From a virus: a stretch of DNA of 28,298 bases. Below, one piece after another: positions 8,101 to 15,920 of the stretch. Numbering within the stretch: position 1 is the stretch's first letter; the number at the start of each line of letters is the position of its first letter. The notes under the pieces were generated by a model that was not told the DNA's origin, did not search any database, and saw only the letters and a list, made by a program, of their open reading frames with translations. The position numbers and the translations under genes were made by a program. The stretch spans positions 1 to 28,298 of the IMG/VR virus record IMGVR_UViG_3300010354_000459; one strand, 5' to 3'.

Positions 8101-10215
8101 CAATAATAAATTATTACTTGAAACATCAGTTTCATTAACTGCTTTTACTATTTCATCATTTTGGTGAGTTTGAAAATAATTATTATCAAAATTTGCATAT
8201 AAACCTTTAAAATAATTTTTTATTTCTGGATTTACCGATATTGCAAATGCAATATTTCTTGCTTCTGTTGATACTGCAAGATTAAATGCCCCTTTTTTAA
8301 CTTCGTTTATTTGTTTTGTTTCAAAAAAACATTCTTTAATCCAAGTCATAGAACCTCTACCTTCATCAGTATCTAAGTTCCAATCTTCATAATCAGATGA
8401 TGTTGTTGTATCAATAATATCAAGATTAACATTTGTTAATATTAAAAATCTTTCATATATTAATTTAGCAATTTCTGAAACTGTTTTACCATAATAAACA
8501 TTTTCTGGTGAATTCTGTCCACCTTGATTAGTAGTAATTGTATATATTTCTCTTGGATTGATTGGTGCATATTTAGTTGCACCATCATTATTAACTTCTG
8601 ATAGAACATCGGCAATTGCTGATGCTTTAGCAGCTTTAGCATATGCTACAATAAAATCTTCTATTAATCTAACTTCAGGCCAATTATTAAATTCTGTTTT
8701 TATACCAGGATATATTAATTTATTTGCACCATTTGCGTCTCTTTCGATAACAGTAGGAAAACCCATTCTATCAAATGTTTGTTGTGTTCTTTTACCATCT
8801 TTAATTTCGGTATATCCATCATTACCTGCTTTTTTTATTTTTTCTAATAAAATATTATAATCTTTAAAAATTATATTAAATATTGAACCAATTGTTAAAT
8901 TTGTTGCACCTAAAAATTGTGTTGGTAAATTTATTAATTGATTAGTTAAATCAACTGATGCATTAACACTAAGAGATTTAAGTTTATTTCTTTCTAATGT
9001 AATTCTATCACTTAAATCTTTAAAATTTATTTTTTCAATTCTTTCTGTTGAAGTTCCATCTGCTTTTTCATATATTTTATTGCTTGTTGAAAGTAAATTA
9101 CCAATAGTACTATCGACATCTTTAATGTTTTGATTATATGTTTTTATTGTTTCATTTACAATTCTATTAAAATTTTTAAAAAAATCATTAAAACTCTGAT
9201 TATCGGGTGAACCAGGAAAACCAAAATTAACAGAAGTGTCTTTACTAACTTTGATAAAAGAATTTGTGAAACTATTAAATACTGCTCTTGAATCACCTGA
9301 TAATGCTGTTATTTCTTCATCTTCTGAAAATTTTTTCCTAACAGTTTCGACATCATTTAAATCTTTTTTAATTAATTCTAATTGTTCAACAACTTCTGCT
9401 ATTTTTTTAACTTGTTCTTCTTTTTCAAGTGTTTGGTCTGAGTTCTGTACTTGATTAGCTTTTTCAAATAATCTTTTTGATGCAACTATCAATTCATGAA
9501 AACTATCAATACTCCTATCAAAAATATTTACACTTTTATTTGTTAAATATGGTATTGCCATTAAATATAACAATGGAACATCACTTAATGGTGCAAATCT
9601 ATCACCTATAAATTTACTAGTGATTATATAATTACCTGCTTCATCAACACTGATATCATCTCTTGTTTTTAATAATCTATACTCTACTAATGGACCAAAA
9701 CCACCTTTTATTTTTAAATAAAATATAGGATATGGTAATTGAAACATTAAAGCAAAGTTACTTTTAAAATTATTTAAAACATTACCTCTTAAATCATAAA
9801 AAGTTACTGAAACTAATGGAACTTTATTAGCATCAAATGTTATTTCAATATTTTTAATACCAAAACCTTCATAGTTACTTTCTTCACCACCCATTAATTC
9901 ATCAGTATAATCTGTTGAATAAAATTTATTATTATTTCTTTCTTTAAATCCCTGAAGTATTATTCTACCATTTCGTTTTTTTGAATTGACTGTTTTTTTA
10001 TTACCTTCAATTAAAACATAATTTGGATTTTTAGGAATCATTGATAATTCAACATATGACCTAATTTCTTCAAATTTTGGAATACCACGGTTTCTAAAAT
10101 CATCACCAATATCATTATTTGATAAGTTACTAAACCAAGGTTGTGTAGTTAATATCTCACAATTAGGGTCTATAAGTATAAAATTATTAGAAGCATTACT
10201 ATCAGTACAACTCAT
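5185..10215 (-). CDS. Giant baseplate hub protein with C-terminal lysozyme-like domain
   Basis: At 1676 aa this is the largest gene of the window. The N-terminal ~240 residues are beta-rich (GIKNIEITF, VPLVSVTFYDLRG), fitting a hub barrel like gp27/VgrG. The centre is long and mixed, with helical stretches near 250-480. Near residue 1328 FDGLYIIYSVSHSID, followed by TTFKGYRLKRD, resembles the closing strands of phage hub proteins. The last ~275 residues look like a muramidase: YEGF with E1418, D1427 nine residues on (the T4 lysozyme E11-D20 spacing), then RIGYGN, where T4 lysozyme has TIGIGH. It would combine the roles of T4 gp27 and gp5: capping the tail tube and cutting peptidoglycan during injection. 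It follows an intergenic region with palindromes. The lysozyme part is fairly sure; the hub part is inferred from size, position and motif style. Confidence 0.68.
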   Translation of the reverse strand: MSCTDSNASNNFILIDPNCEILTTQPWFSNLSNNDIGDDFRNRGIPKFEEIRSYVELSMIPKNPNYVLIEGNKKTVNSKKRNGRIILQGFKERNNNKFYSTDYTDELMGGEESNYEGFGIKNIEITFDANKVPLVSVTFYDLRGNVLNNFKSNFALMFQLPYPIFYLKIKGGFGPLVEYRLLKTRDDISVDEAGNYIITSKFIGDRFAPLSDVPLLYLMAIPYLTNKSVNIFDRSIDSFHELIVASKRLFEKANQVQNSDQTLEKEEQVKKIAEVVEQLELIKKDLNDVETVRKKFSEDEEITALSGDSRAVFNSFTNSFIKVSKDTSVNFGFPGSPDNQSFNDFFKNFNRIVNETIKTYNQNIKDVDSTIGNLLSTSNKIYEKADGTSTERIEKINFKDLSDRITLERNKLKSLSVNASVDLTNQLINLPTQFLGATNLTIGSIFNIIFKDYNILLEKIKKAGNDGYTEIKDGKRTQQTFDRMGFPTVIERDANGANKLIYPGIKTEFNNWPEVRLIEDFIVAYAKAAKASAIADVLSEVNNDGATKYAPINPREIYTITTNQGGQNSPENVYYGKTVSEIAKLIYERFLILTNVNLDIIDTTTSSDYEDWNLDTDEGRGSMTWIKECFFETKQINEVKKGAFNLAVSTEARNIAFAISVNPEIKNYFKGLYANFDNNYFQTHQNDEIVKAVNETDVSSNNLLLSKIGAFDDYYVTAGIAQPGLLSENNTSNDIITKFLSTINSDQTDKPFSVTKKNVIFIPDSLKNSRRDAVAPEKRASDLLEDVIAKTPTTSFLTPAIGRTLFFSVVNGIASILDDQNNQVSVASLDNIIVPEKRYSILSSDYDTDITRPPWYRKSIANPNYPSIKEQIEQTSDIYELYRYTNGDIFNKSVFDFDFLNRRLVYPSLVQVPRGMLIIMGSVLLSKIATGQINSNGYYKLELSGEAYYIKKDSKFYNLLIFEAETFNNVYGWSIYYQNGEYYNRRDYDPVTKRYKQELEATIEYLYLPSYICVNDHRFTDPGPTSTNLKLSKGPSDNGLYKKYLTSLFKKINEFVEKDEEELSTKLKSIDSHIKDPEVKLAIYKSFQVIYENYLHGISDESYKFVISDDDKSSFKFVDRAYNPIGSRCILDLKTLLNDVNDTDVSILSAISRLLSDNNFWFYPFQGWLTDKEKYNELFRIQFDEVRETKPVFVAMYVGGLSSNPSNTGNLDDFPIQDDSIKKNTIPSDFSKDSGNLHAFKVKFTGTQNQMVFSNLQVSTESLKNTDEGLRIQSDIINTASNSFSVPKGQSLLNVYQKQSYSSTVKIPFGNMGIQPTQYFYQEYMPLFDGLYIIYSVSHSIDSDTQRLETTFKGYRLKRDVNPIVEQQFVDFINDNFFTNTLDSFGITTSLSDVTGNRPFDPTKDIYYNYANYAGGYEGFIDYTMWDINSWRIGYGNQLCALNSAIKLFEAADPKWSDSNNFVTLSENPRKWPISVDLETGEVTYQDLPDVRSGNQSFKYVEFYQTYKEPSSTTRATRVQWNPTKKPGNYGGYIKRFYTQAHAKIANYKITHDQLKILNNSYPNFKSLSQKAQILALDILYGFGSFRSFMPNIKSGLNSGNDLTFVKGVLSDLITFAITPGYSGPAPSKENWSRKRYYNGCKFVIPDIYNRLQPQEKAEILSRAYNKQGGFKITQP

Positions 10216-10238
10216 AAGTTAGAAAAAATACAGTATAT

Positions 10239-10252
10239 AACTATATATAGTT
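10239..10252. promoter_or_regulatory. Perfect 14-bp palindrome upstream of the hub gene
   Basis: AACTATATATAGTT is a perfect palindrome starting 24 nt upstream of the hub ATG. On the minus strand it is preceded by AATAAAA, so AATAAAAACT may be a degenerate late-promoter box. The AACTAT/ATAGTT arms recur in the palindrome at 18941-18961. It could be an operator or promoter; AT-rich palindromes are common by chance. Confidence 0.35.
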
Positions 10253-10292
10253 TTTATTTTTTTAAAATTAAAGGTTTAAAATACAGAGCCTA

Positions 10293-10326
10293 ATATAGTT
10301 TTTACTAAAACTTCCTTTTACTATAT
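10293..10326. repeat. Inverted repeat downstream of the winged-helix gene
   Basis: Arms ATATAGT (10293-10299) and ACTATAT (10320-10326) flank a 20-nt loop that contains a second small AAAA/TTTT pairing. It lies 27 nt after the stop of the winged-helix gene on the minus strand. No clear U-run follows, so a terminator is doubtful. The 137-nt gap 10216-10352 holds this repeat, the 14-bp palindrome and no gene. Confidence 0.3.
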
Positions 10327-10352
10327 GGTTTCCAAATTTTCCTTATAAAATT

Positions 10353-11273
10353 TTAGAATCTTCTTGTAGTTAATTTAACATAAGAAACAATTTCATCATA
10401 TCCTCTCTCAAATACAACAATACTATCATTATCTTTCTTACAAAATAATTTATGATATGTTGTTGGGCAATTAATTGATAAATATCTCCTTACATTAAAT
10501 GTAACAGGAAATGTATCAATATATCTTGCTTTTTTATCATACTTTAATAAACTTAAATTATAAGATTCTTTTTTTGTTTTAGAACCCCAAGATTTACTTC
10601 TATTAAATTTTTCGGATATAAAAGTGTTTGAAACACCTAAGTAATCTCTATCATCAATAAAGAGATTTAAACCAAAGTGGTTTGGATTTTCCTTTTTCAT
10701 TGAATCTCCTTTGGTTTTCTCTTCGGATAGAAAATATTTTCTTATCTGTTTTTTAGTACTCTCACTACCATTGTTATACCTTTTGGTAAAACCATTTTTG
10801 GTAAGATACTCTTCAAATCTCAATCTTTTTTTGTATTTTGATTGAAATTTAAGAATTAAACTCTCTCTAGCACTAAATGTTAAAAATTTTAAATTTTTAA
10901 TTTCATTTACATTTAATTTAAATGACGTTTTAGTTAAAACTTCATTATCATAATCATTATTAATGTAAACTAATCTTTTTATCTTTTCTAAACCATTTAT
11001 AAAAAGTACATTTGTCTTTGGGTTATAACCAAAATATCCCTTTTCTATTAAAGTTTTAATGTGTTTACCTAGTGTCTTTTGACTAATACCTAAATGATTA
11101 GAAACTTCATTTTTAATCGCTATATTTAACTTGCAATTACCTGAAGTTCTGAAGGCAAAACTTAAATATGTCTTGAATTCATTAAAATTGTATGTCGAAG
11201 AAGACATAATCCTGCTTATCATCCCCAATGGAATGTGCAAGTGACTTCTAAGAAATTTTTTATTTGAATCCAA
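10353..11273 (-). CDS. Winged-helix DNA-binding protein (possible regulator)
   Basis: A 306-aa basic protein with a helix-turn-helix at residues about 53-80: IKNEVSNHLGISQKTLGKHI followed by KTLIEKGYFGYN, then a wing-like LFINGLEK. This is the layout of MarR/RepA-type winged helices. The rest is Lys/Arg-rich with a beta-containing C-terminus and no recognised family. The longest frame starts at TTG 11273; an ATG at 11222 (codon 18) is the alternative. A TATATTTG box 18 nt upstream of the TTG would place the transcript start just before it, which mildly favours the TTG. It lies between the tape measure and hub genes, in the same orientation but with its own possible promoter, so it may be an inserted early gene or a late regulator. 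Confidence 0.6.
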   Translation of the reverse strand: MDSNKKFLRSHLHIPLGMISRIMSSSTYNFNEFKTYLSFAFRTSGNCKLNIAIKNEVSNHLGISQKTLGKHIKTLIEKGYFGYNPKTNVLFINGLEKIKRLVYINNDYDNEVLTKTSFKLNVNEIKNLKFLTFSARESLILKFQSKYKKRLRFEEYLTKNGFTKRYNNGSESTKKQIRKYFLSEEKTKGDSMKKENPNHFGLNLFIDDRDYLGVSNTFISEKFNRSKSWGSKTKKESYNLSLLKYDKKARYIDTFPVTFNVRRYLSINCPTTYHKLFCKKDNDSIVVFERGYDEIVSYVKLTTRRF

Positions 11274-11290
11274 GTAAAATGGTTTGAAAC

Positions 11291-11298
11291 CAAATATA
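11291..11298 (-). promoter_or_regulatory. TATATTTG -7-like box upstream of winged-helix gene
   Basis: The minus strand reads TATATTTG at 11298-11291, in the 35-nt gap between the tape measure stop and the winged-helix start. It is the same box as before ssb and before the phosphoesterase gene. No clear -33 element is seen. Confidence 0.4.
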
Positions 11299-11308
11299 GA
11301 ATAAAATT

Positions 11309-13885
11309 TTAGACTTTTATGCTCTTAGTATCCCCAGGAGCTTTTCTTGTTTTAAGTTCAACTAATCTTTCAATTCTTTTGAAAATCTTTTCTCCCTCGA
11401 TGTCAAGGGTTATTTCATTTCTAATCATTGAATTACCTGCTATCTGAACTTTCATAGTACCCTCTGAAAATAAATTTTTCAATGCTGTTAGTTTAGATGT
11501 ATCAATAGCATTAATCTGTGCTAAAAGATTAGCCATATCTTTCATATTTTGAATATCTTTATCAACAAAATGTAAATTCTGTAATGGAACAACATTAGTA
11601 AAATCAAGTTTACTTATACCATATAAAGCTGCACCAACAGAAGCTAGACCAACCATTGCTAATGGATTACTCATTAAATATGCTGCACCAGCAATAGCTG
11701 CAATACCTGCACCTATTTGTAACATATTAACTTTTTCAAGTGTACCAAAAGATTTAACTAATTCTCCAATACCTGTTGCTGCTTGACCAATACCCCAACC
11801 AACTCCTGCTGCTGCAACACCTACCGCTGCCAAACCTAAAGCACCTACAGTACCTGCACTACCAACAGCAAGTATACCTGCTGCCAATACTCCTGCCATA
11901 GCAGTACCAACAAATACTATTGTACCACCTAATTTCCAAAATCCTGCACCATCTAAATCTTTAACTGCTTTTGCTAATTCACTTGCACCTTCTGCTGCTA
12001 ACTTAAAACCATAACCAATACCAACAGCAGCAACACCTATAGCTGCAAGTTTTGCAGCACTAGCAAAACCACCCATTGCACCACCTGATGCAGCACTTGT
12101 AGGACCACCTTGATTTGGTAATGCAGGTCCAATTTGACCACTAGTAACACCATATTTACCACCACCCAACAAACCACCTGCTTTTTGAAATGCCATTGAT
12201 GTTTTTAACCAACCCCATAATGATGATAATATTTTTGATGATACGATAATTCCACCAAGTGGAACTATACTTAATAATCCATTCAATTTACCATTTTCAT
12301 CTCTAAGACCACCAACAAGGAAATTAAAACCTTCAAGTATTTTATTAATTCCTGTTAATAAAGGTAATAATGTAGATTTTAATTGGTCTACTAAATTTGC
12401 TAATGCTTCATTAAAAGTTTGAGAATCTTTTGCTCTTTGTTCTAATGTTTTTTGTGTTTGTTTATATAAATCAATTTGGTCTCTTGTTAGCTCAGTTAGT
12501 TTAACTTCTTTATCACCTATTTGTATCGTACCTATTGTACTACCAGGTTTAAATTTAGCCAAACCTGCTAACATTTCCCTTTCCTCATCAGTACCAACCA
12601 TTATTTGCTTTTTAGCAAAATTAATTTGATTGACCTGTTTTGCTTGTTGTACTAAATCATCTAAACTTCTACCTGTTGCTTCTGCAACTGCTCTCAATCT
12701 ATCATAATCAACATCTGTAACATCAAACTCACCTGTTTCCTTGTTGAATGTTGCCATACCCTTAGTAAGTTTAGCCATTTCAACAGCAAACTCTTGAGGT
12801 TTATTTCTTGCTAAGAAAGAAAATTTGAACGCATCTATTTTAGCAAATTCACCACCTAAAACTTGTAGTTGCGCTCCTGCTTCTAATAGACCTTCAAGTG
12901 TTCTAAACTTTTCAGCAGCAGCAAAAGCACCATCCATTGAGAATTTAAATTTCTCAGATGCTTTAGCCATTTCTTCAATACCTTTTACACCTTTATCAAA
13001 TCTATAGGAGTTTAGTTTATCAATATTGGCTGTTAATTTTTTCAATACAGCACTTGAACTTAATCCTAATTTTGCGGTTGAGTTAACACTATCTTCAATT
13101 AACTTTTTTGATGATTCTATGGTTAAACCATATTGAGTCATTGTACCAACTAGTTTACCAACTTCATCATTTTGTAAACCTGTACCTTTTGCTATACGAA
13201 CTAATGCTAAATTTTCAGCTTCTCTAAAAGAGAATGCTCTACCTGTTGCTTGTGTAATACCATCTTGTAATTCTGCAATATCTTTTGCACTAGCACCCAA
13301 GTTTGCAGCAGCATTAACAGATGCTTCAAACTGTTCTCTCATCATTTTGGCTTTTTCTCCCGAAACACCAAGTGATAATTGTTGTTTTTTGATTACACCA
13401 TCAATCTGTTGTAAATATTCCCAAATCTTACTAAAACTAAATTCTTGTTGAAGAAGCGATACAACACCATTTTTAAATTCATTACCAATCGCCTTTGATA
13501 AACTAAGATTTTCTTGTAAAGCATTAATTTCTTGGTCAAGTAAATTTAATGTTTTTCTACTTTCTGCTACAGTATTTTTTAAATATGCTAATCTTTTCTT
13601 TTCTTCATCATTTATATTACCGGCTAATTCATTTTCTATAGCCATTAACCCAGCTAATTCATCATTTAATTTAGCTAATGTACTATCAATTTTTGCTCTT
13701 TCAAGAATTTTTTCTTTTATTTTAGCTTGTCCTTTAATATAACCAGTAATAGAACTATTTTGCTCATCTATTTGAACAGATATTTGTCTTTCTAAATCTA
13801 ATATATCTTCAGTAACCGAATACTGTTCATATAAACTATTTAAGAGTTGTTTTTGTCTTTCTATTTCTTCTGGTGTTAGTGCCAT
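11309..13885 (-). CDS. Tail tape measure protein
   Basis: An 858-aa protein with typical tape-measure composition. Residues 1-160 are heptad-rich coiled coil (LYEQYSVTEDILDLERQI onward). The middle (~165-480) is helical with Ala/Lys/Glu and repeated helix-Gly turns. Residues ~605-760 are a long Ala/Gly-rich hydrophobic stretch (LAAIGVAAVGIGYGFKLA and several similar spans), as in tape measures that enter the host membrane during injection. The protein would set tail length; at roughly 0.15 nm per residue a tail of about 130 nm is implied (inference). It lies downstream of the gp26-like gene, its overlapping ORF and a 331-aa gene, matching the T4 order 26-51-27-28-29. Confidence is high from composition and context. 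Confidence 0.82.
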   Translation of the reverse strand: MALTPEEIERQKQLLNSLYEQYSVTEDILDLERQISVQIDEQNSSITGYIKGQAKIKEKILERAKIDSTLAKLNDELAGLMAIENELAGNINDEEKKRLAYLKNTVAESRKTLNLLDQEINALQENLSLSKAIGNEFKNGVVSLLQQEFSFSKIWEYLQQIDGVIKKQQLSLGVSGEKAKMMREQFEASVNAAANLGASAKDIAELQDGITQATGRAFSFREAENLALVRIAKGTGLQNDEVGKLVGTMTQYGLTIESSKKLIEDSVNSTAKLGLSSSAVLKKLTANIDKLNSYRFDKGVKGIEEMAKASEKFKFSMDGAFAAAEKFRTLEGLLEAGAQLQVLGGEFAKIDAFKFSFLARNKPQEFAVEMAKLTKGMATFNKETGEFDVTDVDYDRLRAVAEATGRSLDDLVQQAKQVNQINFAKKQIMVGTDEEREMLAGLAKFKPGSTIGTIQIGDKEVKLTELTRDQIDLYKQTQKTLEQRAKDSQTFNEALANLVDQLKSTLLPLLTGINKILEGFNFLVGGLRDENGKLNGLLSIVPLGGIIVSSKILSSLWGWLKTSMAFQKAGGLLGGGKYGVTSGQIGPALPNQGGPTSAASGGAMGGFASAAKLAAIGVAAVGIGYGFKLAAEGASELAKAVKDLDGAGFWKLGGTIVFVGTAMAGVLAAGILAVGSAGTVGALGLAAVGVAAAGVGWGIGQAATGIGELVKSFGTLEKVNMLQIGAGIAAIAGAAYLMSNPLAMVGLASVGAALYGISKLDFTNVVPLQNLHFVDKDIQNMKDMANLLAQINAIDTSKLTALKNLFSEGTMKVQIAGNSMIRNEITLDIEGEKIFKRIERLVELKTRKAPGDTKSIKV

Positions 13886-13891
13886 ATTTTA

Positions 13892-14887
13892 TTAACCAAT
13901 GCTATTTACTTTCATTTCTGCTGCATAAAATTCATTATTATTCCTACCGATAATACATTTAACTCTTTGATTTACTACCAAATAATTTGTTATAGGTCTA
14001 TCTGTGTAAATTATATGTGGTTTATTACCACTTTTAAGTCTAAAAATACTCATAAAACGATATTGACTTACTAAATTTGTGGGTAAACTACTAGTAGTAT
14101 TTTGATAAGTGGAAGCCAATTCATTATAATCTGTAAATAATATATTAAATGATTTATAAGGTTCGTCTTGATTTGATGTACCTGATGAAAAACCTGGTAT
14201 TGTAGTTGGAGTAAAATCAATATCTAAAGTTTGATATTTTTCTTCTTTTTGGCCATATGCAGTATTTATAGCATACTCTTTTGATACACCATTTATACTT
14301 ATAAACATCGGTTCTGATGTAGGAGTTGCAAAATTTTTAAGATTTTGAACTTCCATTGGTATTCTATATCTTTTATTTATCTCATCAAAATTAGCACCAA
14401 GTGTTAGTGTATAATTCTTAACATTATTTTCATTTTCAGCACTTCTTTTCATATCAAATTGAGAAAAATATTGTTTTATATTTTCTTGTACGGCTGGGTC
14501 TGCTCTTTTAAATAAATCCAATTTTAAATATGAAGTTACAAACTTCATTGATTCTAAAGTTAAACTTTGTCTAGTATATGGATATAAATAACATGAATCA
14601 CCTTGATATAATATTGCAAATGTATAAAGTAAATTATTATAAACTTGTAAATCGGTAGAACCGTTTGAAGCTAAAAAATCATTATAACTTTGTTGTGTAA
14701 CAAATGAAAAACCTAAACTTCTAAAAGCATTTACTGATGGTACTTTACCTATTCTAGCATCTCTTTTTAAATTAGCACCAACAAGAGTACGTATACTACC
14801 CTGACTAATACCTGTTGCTTTTGAGGTACTACGAGCTTGGTCATAGACGCTTTGTTCATTTAACGATTTATAATTTAATATTTTCAT
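13892..14887 (-). CDS. Probable tail/baseplate protein (331 aa)
   Basis: Unrecognised protein in the position that gp27/gp28 occupy in T4, between the gp26-like chaperone region and the tape measure; only 6 nt separate it from the latter. The N-terminus is polar and helical (NYKSLNEQSVYDQARSTSKA). The middle has aromatic-rich strands (YNNLLYTFAILYQGDSCYLY). The C-terminal third is beta-rich, ending IIYTDRPITNYLVVNQRVKC, then IIGRNNNEFYAAEM. This could be a hub or tail-tube-initiator barrel. No enzyme motif is visible. The structural role is inferred from the neighbours only. Confidence 0.55.
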   Translation of the reverse strand: MKILNYKSLNEQSVYDQARSTSKATGISQGSIRTLVGANLKRDARIGKVPSVNAFRSLGFSFVTQQSYNDFLASNGSTDLQVYNNLLYTFAILYQGDSCYLYPYTRQSLTLESMKFVTSYLKLDLFKRADPAVQENIKQYFSQFDMKRSAENENNVKNYTLTLGANFDEINKRYRIPMEVQNLKNFATPTSEPMFISINGVSKEYAINTAYGQKEEKYQTLDIDFTPTTIPGFSSGTSNQDEPYKSFNILFTDYNELASTYQNTTSSLPTNLVSQYRFMSIFRLKSGNKPHIIYTDRPITNYLVVNQRVKCIIGRNNNEFYAAEMKVNSIG

Positions 14888-14905
14888 ATTTTATATAAAT
14901 AGATA

Positions 14906-15166
14906 TTAAACATCCTGATAACCTGCTGCTCTTTGCTTTTCTTTTAATAACTTTTGATTTCTTTCAAGAATAATTGTTATTATCTTTTTACGCATATAGA
15001 CAGGCATCATATACATGACATCATGATATGAATAATGATTTTCAACAAGAAAATTTAGTTCTTGTGCTATCAATTCTTCATATCTATTTTCTTGGATAAA
15101 AAAATTCGATACCGAAGGTAACTGCCTGACGAAAAAAGTCACCAGTGAATTTCCCTTCAAATTCAT
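14906..15166 (-). CDS. Small ORF overlapping gp26-like gene; possible second tail-assembly-chaperone segment
   Basis: An 86-aa frame that overlaps the last 83 nt of the gp26-like gene in another frame. The part beyond the overlap is the more protein-like: YEELIAQELNFLVENHYSYH, then DVMYMMPVYMRKKIITIILE and a charged tail. Helical HxSYHDVxxMPVxxRK patterns occur in small proteins downstream of gp26 in T4-like phages and resemble the second half of tail assembly chaperones. It may be translated from its own ATG (15166), from an internal ATG, or as a frameshift extension of the gp26-like protein at the T7 run 15098-15104. Tape-measure chaperones are often made by such a frameshift just before the tape measure gene. 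The gene is probable; the mode of expression is open. Confidence 0.6.
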   Translation of the reverse strand: MNLKGNSLVTFFVRQLPSVSNFFIQENRYEELIAQELNFLVENHYSYHDVMYMMPVYMRKKIITIILERNQKLLKEKQRAAGYQDV

Positions 15167-15869
15167 AATTATAATCTAAACCTGGTTCTACTTCTAAAAT
15201 GTATCTTCTTAATGATAATGCATCCTTTGGGGGCATTAATTTGACAAACTTTTCAATAAAAGGTCTATCAGTTTCATTTGCAATTGTATGTATTTGTGCA
15301 ATTATTCTTTCTTGAGTTTCAAAAATGCTTGATTCATTTTTATACTTAGAAAGTTTCTCAATCTTTTGGTCCAATCTTTTTTTCTCACCATAAGTTAAGA
15401 TTTTGAACTCAACATCCTGTTTACAAATTGGTAGATGAAAATCATACATCATGTTTGAATTTGGTTCTACAATTTGTTTGTAACCAATTTTTGATAAGTC
15501 CACAACTGCTTCAAAATTTCTACCATTGGTATCCATAACCTGAACCGGATAATCTTCACCATATGCAAATCTTCTTAGAAATAGAAGTACAGCATCTAAA
15601 TCACCTGTTAATAGGTCATCAACAGACATTGTTGAATTAAATTCAGGGTCTTTAATTTTATTTTTTGCTAATAATTCTATACCAGTACCATTCTTGATAT
15701 AGTTTTCAGATAAAAGATATTGCTCATCAGCAGCAGTCATATATTCGACCATTACCTTATCAATACCATTTCCATAAAATAAGCCCTGTGATGGGAATTC
15801 AACATAATCGGACACCACTTTTGGCAATAAGCTATCTAGCTTATTTTTTGCATTTAAAACATTTTCCAT
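15084..15869 (-). CDS. 26: T4 gp26-like baseplate/tail assembly protein
   Basis: A 261-aa protein with features of the T4_baseplate (gp26) family. Near the N-terminus is VEFPSQGLFY (23-32), and then VEYMTAADEQYLLSENYIKN, which fits the family's modification-free helical core. Later come DLDAVLLFLRRFAYG and a C-terminal part LMPPKDALSLRRYILEVEPG. T4 gp26 is 208 aa and acts in hub assembly. It heads the minus-strand tail block, divergent from gp25, which keeps the T4 25-26 adjacency. It is the only recognised complete gene here that ends in TAG rather than TAA, and its end overlaps the 86-aa ORF. The promoter region 15870-15932 lies directly upstream. The call rests on motif memory and synteny. 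Confidence 0.62.
   Translation of the reverse strand: MENVLNAKNKLDSLLPKVVSDYVEFPSQGLFYGNGIDKVMVEYMTAADEQYLLSENYIKNGTGIELLAKNKIKDPEFNSTMSVDDLLTGDLDAVLLFLRRFAYGEDYPVQVMDTNGRNFEAVVDLSKIGYKQIVEPNSNMMYDFHLPICKQDVEFKILTYGEKKRLDQKIEKLSKYKNESSIFETQERIIAQIHTIANETDRPFIEKFVKLMPPKDALSLRRYILEVEPGLDYNYEFEGKFTGDFFRQAVTFGIEFFYPRK
15098..15107 (-). other. Candidate slippery run for programmed frameshift
   Basis: On the minus strand the gp26-like frame reads GAA TTT TTT TAT (15107-15096), a run of seven T, 12 nt before its TAG stop. The overlapping ORF reads the same run as AAT TTT TTT ATC. A +1 or -2 slip on the TTT codons would join the two frames into a protein of about 320 aa. The required -2/+1 direction differs from the common -1 slip. 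No experimental or comparative support is available here. Confidence 0.35.
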
Positions 15870-15872
15870 AGA

Positions 15873-15894
15873 TATAAATAATTTAATATAAATA
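15873..15894 (+). promoter_or_regulatory. Two T4-late-type TATAAATA boxes before the ParB-like gene
   Basis: The plus strand carries TATAAATA at 15873-15880 and again at 15887-15894, the second followed by GTGTG. TATAAATA is the core of T4 late promoters. With +1 about six bases downstream, the second box would start RNA near 15900, about 33 nt before the ATG at 15933. It lies in the divergent gap in front of the plus-strand ParB-like/gp25 genes. Confidence 0.5.
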
Positions 15895-15910
15895 GTGTGA
15901 TTTGATTTTA

Positions 15911-15920
15911 CTATTTATTT
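15911..15920 (-). promoter_or_regulatory. Late-promoter-like AAATAAATAG box before gp26-like gene
   Basis: The minus strand reads AAATAAATAG at 15920-15911, 41 nt upstream of the gp26-like ATG. It is one to two bases from TATAAATA. Together with the plus-strand boxes it would form a divergent late promoter region. Confidence 0.35.

Noticed and set aside
8460-8860. Open frames on both strands inside the giant hub gene
   Set aside because: They overlap the middle of one continuous 1676-codon frame and show low-complexity sequence (for example Gln/Leu/Met-rich), so they are shadows.
14893-14901. TATAAATAG on the plus strand before position 14906
   Set aside because: It points into antisense of the 86-aa ORF and gp26-like gene with no plus-strand gene downstream for about 1 kb, so it is probably chance.
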